Shown piece after piece: positions 39,802 through 45,244 of a DNA stretch of 45,244 nt. The stretch's first letter is position 1. Every line of letters starts with the position of its first letter. Origin of the DNA: an uncultured Lachnospiraceae bacterium (GTDB taxonomy: Bacteria > Bacillota > Clostridia > Lachnospirales > Lachnospiraceae); NCBI GenBank assembly GCA_902794825.1, contig CADBIU010000005.1, positions 1 through 45,244 of the forward strand, read 5' to 3'. A program made the position numbers and the translations under genes. The notes beneath the pieces are model-generated. The model was not told the origin of the DNA, ran no database searches, and was given only the letters and a program-made list of their open reading frames with translations.

Positions 39802-42774
39802 ATGGATTCATCTTTATCACTAAGCGGCTCGATCAGCAAAAGGGAGAGTTTCGAAGACTCAGAAATGTCTGCTGCCTACTTCGAGGATCTGAAAGGCAGG
39901 CAGAACAATGCTATTTCAAATGAGCAGATCCGGAACGGTGATCTGATCCTTGATACATACAAAGTCACATCCGAAGCAGTCTCGGGCGGTATGGGCAGCG
40001 TATGGCGCGTGTATCATAACGGCTGGAATGTCAGCCTCGCCATGAAACGGCCGCAGCCCAGGTTCTTTGCGGAGGGCGGCGACAGAAAGAAGAAGCAGTT
40101 TGTCGGGGAGTGCGAACACTGGATCAATCTCGGTCTGCATCCCAATATAGTATCCTGCTATTATGTCCGTGAAATCGGCGGCGTTCCGTCGATCTTTTCG
40201 GAGTGGATGGACAACGGAAGCCTGAGTGACCGTATAAAGGATGGCTCGCTCTATGAGGGCAGCGGCGATGAAGTGCAGGAGCGCATTCTGGATATCGCGA
40301 TCCAGTCCGCCCGCGGTCTTCATTACTCCCATGAAAACGGGCTGCTGCATCAGGACATGAAGCCGGGAAATCTGCTGCTCACCGGGGAATGGGACGCTAA
40401 GGTCGCAGACTTCGGCCTTTCCAGAGCGAGATCACAGCTCGGCGACATAGATTCGGCCGGGATCGGCGGCTATACTTTGGCATATTGTCCTGCGGAGCAG
40501 GCGGAAGGGCAGGAGCCGGCCCGTTGGATGGATATCTACTCATGGGCCCTGACTGTCCTGGAAATGTATGCCGGCAGCCGCCTTTGGAGTACGGGCGCCG
40601 AGGCAAAAGATAGTTTTGATGCCTGGATCCCTCTCTGCCGCTGCGGTATGCCCGAAGAACTCATTTCGGTCCTGAAATCCTGCCTGACATACAAGCCGGA
40701 CAGTTTCTCTGATATCGAACGCAGACTTACTGACGTTTATCGTCTCCTGACGGGATCCGACTATGCCCGTCCGGCAGCAAAGGCCTCAGATACGGCGGAT
40801 CTGCTGAATAACCGTGCACTCAGCTATATCGATCTCGGGATGCCCGGTTCTGCTGAAGCATTTTGGAAAGAGGCGCTGTCCACCAATCCGAACCATCTGA
40901 ATACCGTTTATAACTATGGTTTGTATGAATGGTATAATGGCAGAATTGACGATGTCGATTTTCGCGAACGGCTGGAAAGTGTATTTCATCAGCAAAACAG
41001 CCGAACAGCGGACACCGGCGCGCTGCCTGGGCGTATCGATATGCTCAGAGATGATCTATGCTGCCGCATACCGGACTGCCAATGGTTTGGCGGTCATCAT
41101 CCCGCAGCGCTCAGCAGCCGGGGAAGCTATCTGTATATGACTTCGTATGCCGATATTTTTAACGATTTCCGGGGACACGAACCGATCGATAAACGCGAAA
41201 CAAAAACCGGGGTGCGTGTCTGGCGCTCCGTATCCAGTACGAAGTTCCAGAAATTGCATGGAATAAAGCTCGACTCCGGCCTGCGGATGATGGCTGTCAG
41301 CCCCGACGGCAAATTCCTTGCGCTGATCGGGGAGAACGGGGCAATTGAAATATGGGAGACCGAAAAACCGTCCTACGTCGCAGAGAAGAAACTCTTTAAC
41401 TGGTTTGAAATGAGGAAACTGAAAAAAGAGCTGATAAGCTTTTACGATACCAGTGACGAGGGCCGTTCCTACGCTGAATTCGCGGAGGACAACAGCTATC
41501 TGGCCGGACGTCTGTATGGCCGGACCTTTATGTGGAAATTCCTGACGGACGGCTCCCTGTATGCGAATGACTCTTCAGATGTATTCTACTGTCCTTCGAG
41601 GTACTGTCAGGACATCGAGGCAGGCAGGGTCTATTCACCCGACGGCTCCAAATATCTCGGTCTTTCGGGAAAAGACAACGCCTGCATTTTCCCTGCGGAG
41701 CTGCCATCCCTAAAGAAACTGATATGGGAACTGTCGGTAATAGAGAGTTTTTCCGCAGCAAGAGACAGGGAAAAACAGACGGATAAGCTGTTCCGTCTCG
41801 GACGCGAAGCCCTGGCGAAAAATGATATTGCCGGAGCCCTTGAATCGATTGAAAAGCTTCGCTCGATGGAAGAGGCAGCCGGGACAGTGGAATATTTTGA
41901 CCTGAACCGGGAGGTCGGAAAATACTGTGAAGTGGGCGGTGTGAACAAAATCCAGCTAACAAGGGACCAGGTGTACACCGGCCCGGATTTTCAGAAGATC
42001 CTCGCCGGGATTGATGTGAAAGGAAAGACTGTATCCGGTGTTTCCGCGGACGGAACATTGGCCGCGATCGGTGAAGATGACGGCTCAGTGTCGGTATGGG
42101 AGACAGAGAGCGGGAAAATGCTATGGCGGAAAAAAGTGCACGAACACGAAGTCAGTTGTATCTGTATAAGCCGTGACAACTTCCTGGTCGCGTCTGCCGA
42201 GTACGGCGGTGCCGGTACAGACTACAGGACGGAAAAGATCGCGATCTGCGATGCCCGGAGCGGCAGAGAGAGGGAGAGCTTCTCCTATGAAGAACTCTAT
42301 TTTCACTTTTATAACGAAGAATGGAATCCGTTTGCACCGAACCAGCACATAACCGCGCTTGCTTTCAACTGGGAGGTGAACCGGCTCGGCATCGGGAATG
42401 CGCAGGGAAGTATCGGAATCGTCAGGCTTTACAACAGCGGTTATGACCGGTTCGAGGCAGCCCTGTGCTGCGGCGGCAGAGAAATGGGAAACCGCATCCT
42501 GGGGCTGGCCTTCGGCGCCGACAACAAATATATATGGAGCCTGGACATGGTCTATTCCGATGTGAAGGACCCTGTCACGCTTCGTCTCTGGAAAAAGGGA
42601 TATACTTCAATGCCCCTCATCTCGACTAAGATTGAGGTGACAGATGAGACGTGGGCATATGGCTGCGTGATGAATACCGTTGAACAGGAAGGCGCACTTC
42701 GCCTGTACAGCAATTCCGGCACGCCCGGACCAAAAGTCAGCTACACGGTTAACGCGGATTACATTTATACATGA
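39802..42774 (+). CDS. Serine/threonine protein kinase with TPR-like and WD40-like regions
   Basis: This 990-residue cytoplasmic signalling protein has no transmembrane segment. The kinase domain (about 50-320) has the glycine loop SGGMGSVWRV, catalytic Lys82 in LAMKRP, HQDMKPGNLLL with the catalytic Asp185 (HQD in place of HRD), DFG at 203-205, and CPAEQ in place of APE. A TPR-like stretch follows (about 335-400, NNRALSYIDLGMPGSAEAFW). The rest contains WD40-like blades (MAVSPDGKFLALIGENGAIE, VSADGTLAAIGEDDGSVSVW), probably a protein-binding propeller. AAAGGGGGG precedes ATG 39802. No partner gene is evident next to it. Confidence 0.88.
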   Translation: MDSSLSLSGSISKRESFEDSEMSAAYFEDLKGRQNNAISNEQIRNGDLILDTYKVTSEAVSGGMGSVWRVYHNGWNVSLAMKRPQPRFFAEGGDRKKKQFVGECEHWINLGLHPNIVSCYYVREIGGVPSIFSEWMDNGSLSDRIKDGSLYEGSGDEVQERILDIAIQSARGLHYSHENGLLHQDMKPGNLLLTGEWDAKVADFGLSRARSQLGDIDSAGIGGYTLAYCPAEQAEGQEPARWMDIYSWALTVLEMYAGSRLWSTGAEAKDSFDAWIPLCRCGMPEELISVLKSCLTYKPDSFSDIERRLTDVYRLLTGSDYARPAAKASDTADLLNNRALSYIDLGMPGSAEAFWKEALSTNPNHLNTVYNYGLYEWYNGRIDDVDFRERLESVFHQQNSRTADTGALPGRIDMLRDDLCCRIPDCQWFGGHHPAALSSRGSYLYMTSYADIFNDFRGHEPIDKRETKTGVRVWRSVSSTKFQKLHGIKLDSGLRMMAVSPDGKFLALIGENGAIEIWETEKPSYVAEKKLFNWFEMRKLKKELISFYDTSDEGRSYAEFAEDNSYLAGRLYGRTFMWKFLTDGSLYANDSSDVFYCPSRYCQDIEAGRVYSPDGSKYLGLSGKDNACIFPAELPSLKKLIWELSVIESFSAARDREKQTDKLFRLGREALAKNDIAGALESIEKLRSMEEAAGTVEYFDLNREVGKYCEVGGVNKIQLTRDQVYTGPDFQKILAGIDVKGKTVSGVSADGTLAAIGEDDGSVSVWETESGKMLWRKKVHEHEVSCICISRDNFLVASAEYGGAGTDYRTEKIAICDARSGRERESFSYEELYFHFYNEEWNPFAPNQHITALAFNWEVNRLGIGNAQGSIGIVRLYNSGYDRFEAALCCGGREMGNRILGLAFGADNKYIWSLDMVYSDVKDPVTLRLWKKGYTSMPLISTKIEVTDETWAYGCVMNTVEQEGALRLYSNSGTPGPKVSYTVNADYIYT

Positions 42775-42859
42775 AATGAAAATCTGCAGCGGGTGAAACA
42801 ATAAGGACCGCGGCACGGCGGCAGCACCCGAAAACCCCGCCAAACAAAGCCGGGAGATA

Positions 42860-43718
42860 ATGAAAATGATTCAGAAAGAAACTATTAAAACACAATACGG
42901 GAACATCGCAGCTTACAAAAAAGGTGCCGGATCGAAGACTATCCTGCTGCTGCACGGTGCGGGCTGTGACAGCACAATGTTGTCCTGGAGAGAAGTATTC
43001 AATACGTTTTCGGATGACTATTCAGTTTATGCATTCGATTTTCCGGGCTATGGAAACAGCGATAGAGCGGACGACCTTGCAGGGGATTCGTTTTTTGACT
43101 CACATATCGAGTGTGTAAAAACTGTCGTCAGCTATTACGGTCTTACCGGCTTTGTCTTAGCCGGATTATCGATGGGCGGAGCGATCGCAATTGGCTATGC
43201 ATTGCGCTATCCCGAGGATGTTAAGGCGCTTATTCCTGTCGATACCTGGGGCGTTTCAGAAAAGATGCCTTTCCATCGTTTCAGCTATTGGTATGTGATG
43301 CATACGGATCTGACGCTGTCCCAGTACAGATGGTGTGCAAAATACAGATGGATCGCGCGGTGGTCGATATCATATGCTTTGATCGGAAATAAGAAGCTGA
43401 TCACAGACGCCCTGGTTGACGAAGTGATGCAGTCCTGTGCAGGAGATATGGCCGGAAAATCAATGCTCAACTTCCAGCGAAGCGCAGCGGATAAGGGATA
43501 AGGAACGGTCTAAACCGTACTATTTGGGAGAACTAAAGAAACTACAAATGCCGGTTGTTTACGTGATCGGAGAAAAGGATCCGCTTGTGCCGTTAAGCGA
43601 TATTATTAAAGCTGCGCGGGAAACCCCGAACAGCCGGGTAGAGGTATTTAAGGGCTGCAAACACTGGTCGGTCAAAGAACAGCCCCGGAAATTCTGTGAG
43701 ATATGTGAGAGCATCTGA
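42860..43718 (+). pseudogene. Alpha/beta hydrolase, frameshifted
   Basis: From ATG 42860 the frame encodes an alpha/beta hydrolase with oxyanion region LLLHGAGCDSTM, FPGYGNSDRA and nucleophile Ser104 in AGLSMGGA. After LNFQRSAADKG it stops at 43499-43501. The C-terminal part continues in another frame (SKPYYLGELKKLQMPVVYVI, GEKDPLVPLSD with the acid, CKHWS with the His) to 43718. A shift of one base near 43490-43505 explains this. All three triad residues are encoded, so the lesion looks recent, or it may be a sequence error. ATG 42860 follows GGGAGA. Confidence 0.8.
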
Positions 43719-43785
43719 TGAAAAGAACCGGTAATACAATCCCGATTTGACGATAAGCTGGCGAAGAGTGCTCAGATAAACTCGT

Positions 43786-43814
43786 TTGACAACTTTCATG
43801 CAAATTGATACTAT
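43786..43814 (+). promoter_or_regulatory. Promoter of the second TetR gene
   Basis: TTGACA (43786-43791, perfect -35) and TACTAT (43809-43814) have a 17-base spacer. The -10 box overlaps the start of the palindromic operator, so repressor binding would block it. Confidence 0.75.
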
Positions 43815-43832
43815 GCAAGTATATACTTGCAT
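43813..43832. promoter_or_regulatory. Palindromic operator 1 (ATGCAAGTATATACTTGCAT)
   Basis: A perfect 20-bp palindrome overlaps the -10 box and the start region of the TetR promoter. The same half-sites occur in front of the next gene, so this is probably the autoregulatory operator. Confidence 0.82.
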
Positions 43833-43855
43833 TACCTGTTCGAGGATTATTAGAT

Positions 43856-44428
43856 ATGTTTGATGAGACCCAGATCAAAATAATAGATGCCACGATGACT
43901 ATTATCGTGGAAAAGGGGTATTCGGGAACTACAACTAAAAATATAGCCAAACTCGCAGGAGTAAATGAATGCACTATATTCCGGAAATTTGATGGAAAAA
44001 AAGAGATCATTCTGGCGGCAATGTCGCTTCCGAAGTGGAATCCAGGTCTTTCAGAAAAGGATTTTGCCTATGTCGGAATTCCGGAAGAGGATCTGGTTTC
44101 ATTTTCCAGAACCTATATGACAAAGGTGACCCCGCAAATGGTAAAGATCTCGATCGGACTGCGTTCGGCAGAACTTGAGGGGATCGCGCTTCCGGGAATC
44201 ATGAAGATACCGGAGGTTTTCAAAAAGGTACTGAAGCAGTATTTTACGGAAATGATAGAAAAAGGAAAGCTGAAAAACTGCGATGTGGAAAGTGCTGCGC
44301 TCCAGTTTATTTCAATGAACTTTGGATTTGTTTTCCTGAACGCATCGTTTGGGGATAAGCTGATCGATATTTCCGGGGATGAATACATCCGGAACAGTGT
44401 AAACGTATTTCTAAAAGGCATGGAATGA
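43856..44428 (+). CDS. TetR/AcrR-family regulator with paired operators
   Basis: The 190-residue repressor-type protein has an N-terminal HTH (IIVEKGYSGTTTKNIAKLAG, then VNECTIFRKFDGKKEI) and a helical ligand domain. ATG 43856 with GAGGA upstream is chosen; the longer open frame begins in the promoter and operator. It probably represses its own promoter through the palindrome at 43813-43832 and the next gene through the one at 44478-44497. The ligand is unknown, but the metallo-beta-lactamase-fold hydrolase downstream suggests it senses a hydrolysable metabolite. Confidence 0.9.
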   Translation: MFDETQIKIIDATMTIIVEKGYSGTTTKNIAKLAGVNECTIFRKFDGKKEIILAAMSLPKWNPGLSEKDFAYVGIPEEDLVSFSRTYMTKVTPQMVKISIGLRSAELEGIALPGIMKIPEVFKKVLKQYFTEMIEKGKLKNCDVESAALQFISMNFGFVFLNASFGDKLIDISGDEYIRNSVNVFLKGME

Positions 44429-44477
44429 TCTGATTGATACGTGTCCGGCATTGCGGGCACGTAAAAAAATAGCATTT

Positions 44478-44497
44478 ATGCAAGTGAATACTTGCAT
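44478..44497. promoter_or_regulatory. Palindromic operator 2 (ATGCAAGTGAATACTTGCAT)
   Basis: Both 8-base half-sites ATGCAAGT / ACTTGCAT are identical to those of operator 1; only the central four bases differ. It lies 19 bases before the start codon of the hydrolase gene. Confidence 0.82.
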
Positions 44498-44516
44498 ACC
44501 GGAAAGGAGAAGAAAA

Positions 44517-45244
44517 ATGTCATACAAGAAGATCCATCAGATCAGGATTGATTTCAATGTAACAGAAAAAATAAGGAGATATGTTTTTGTTTATATTATT
44601 GAAGCCGAGGACTGCTATATGATCGATTCGGGAGTGTATGGATGTGAAAAGCAGATCGCCTCCTATATGGAAAGCATAGGCAGGAAACTCTCCGATATTA
44701 AAAAGATATTTCTGACACATGCACATCCGGATCATATCGGTTCTGCGGCATGGTTTCGGGAGAATATGGACTGTGAAATATATGCGGGCCGGGAAGAGCG
44801 AAGATGGATCGAAGATATTGATCTTCAGTTTTCGGAAAGGCCGATCCCGAATTTCTATATTTTGGCAGGCAGATCGACGAAGGTCGATCATGTATTGCAT
44901 GACGGGGATGAGGTCCTGCTTGAAGAAGGGCTGTCAATTCATGCTTACCGCACAGCGGGGCACAGCGCCGGTGAAATGTCTTATAGACTGGAAGATGCGT
45001 TCTTTATAGGGGATACGGTTCCGGTAATTACAGATATACCGATCATCATCGATGTATCGGAAATGATCGATTCTATTAAGATGTTGAGGCGCCAGGAAGG
45101 GATCCGCAGCTATTACCCGGCATGGGATCATTCGTATTCGGCTGAGGAAATGAAGGAGAAACTCGAAGAAGCCGAAGAACTTATCATGAATTTGGGAAAA
45201 GCGATTGCGGAATCGGATGCGGGACAGGACCTGAGAGATCTGAC
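44517..45244 (+). CDS. Metallo-beta-lactamase-fold hydrolase, 3'-partial
   Basis: The frame is open from ATG 44517 (GGAAAGGAG upstream) to the window end, giving at least 242 residues. The metal-binding signature is THAHPDHIG (His68, His70, Asp72, His73). It is followed by the later ligands in TAGHSAGEM and FIGDTVP, and a His in WDHSY. Such proteins hydrolyse lactones, thioesters or related compounds in the cytoplasm; the substrate here is unknown. It follows a TetR gene and its operator, which most likely control it. Confidence 0.88.
   Translation, partial: MSYKKIHQIRIDFNVTEKIRRYVFVYIIEAEDCYMIDSGVYGCEKQIASYMESIGRKLSDIKKIFLTHAHPDHIGSAAWFRENMDCEIYAGREERRWIEDIDLQFSERPIPNFYILAGRSTKVDHVLHDGDEVLLEEGLSIHAYRTAGHSAGEMSYRLEDAFFIGDTVPVITDIPIIIDVSEMIDSIKMLRRQEGIRSYYPAWDHSYSAEEMKEKLEEAEELIMNLGKAIAESDAGQDLRDL

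Overview
The window looks like chromosomal DNA from a Clostridia-type Firmicute, most likely a Lachnospiraceae-like gut bacterium. This rests on an intermediate GC content, AGGAGG-type ribosome binding sites, the make-up of the gene families (SfsA, DUF362 and flavodoxin lipoproteins, DUF4405, UPF0718 permease, moxR-DUF58-transglutaminase) and a siphovirus-type tail module followed by a double large-serine-recombinase module. No tRNA, rRNA or CRISPR array was recognised.

Layout. (1) 1-4609: a GNAT acetyltransferase, a complete IS4-family insertion sequence (778-2423) that has landed inside an older palindromic repeat, then a leftward ogg / HD-hydrolase / sfsA cluster. (2) 4705-about 21857: a prophage remnant. 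Only the tail end survives: a 5'-truncated tape measure, Dit, Tal and BppU. Next come a leftward gtr-like glycosylation operon (GT2, GtrA, GT-C), a membrane protein gene whose frame is broken at a run of seven G, and a rightward integration module (HTH/zinc-ribbon protein, SHOCT peptide, two serine recombinases). The right end lies inside a CPBP protease-like gene, of which only the 5' part remains beside its TetR regulator. The left end is cut at a chromosomal repeat. (3) 22742-29467: a LysR regulator divergent from a redox operon (aldo/keto reductase, flavodoxin lipoprotein, DUF4405 membrane protein, FMN reductase, DUF362 lipoprotein, UPF0718 permease). (4) 29468-35407: a repeat-rich spacer, then a rightward run with nagA, a MATE remnant, yaaA, kptA, a SUFU-domain protein, a tyrosine phosphatase and an unknown protein. 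(5) 35419-39296: a leftward moxR (broken) / DUF58 / transglutaminase operon. (6) 39802-45244: a protein kinase fused to TPR-like and WD40-like regions, a frameshifted alpha/beta hydrolase, and a TetR regulator whose gene and the downstream metallo-beta-lactamase-fold gene each carry the same 20-bp palindromic operator.

Two themes run through the window. A family of palindromes with the core GACCTCTGGGGTAGTTTGT occurs at four loci, and at three of them it lies exactly at the edge or inside of a broken or truncated gene. Several genes also carry short internal deletions or frameshifts (tape measure, CPBP, a chimeric lipoprotein, MATE, moxR, alpha/beta hydrolase). This indicates either active gene decay or assembly problems, and only read-level data can tell which. 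The strongest candidates for new biology are the poly-G switch in the prophage surface-modification cassette, the palindrome family at rearrangement junctions, the LysR-linked redox/permease operon, and the paired-operator TetR circuit.
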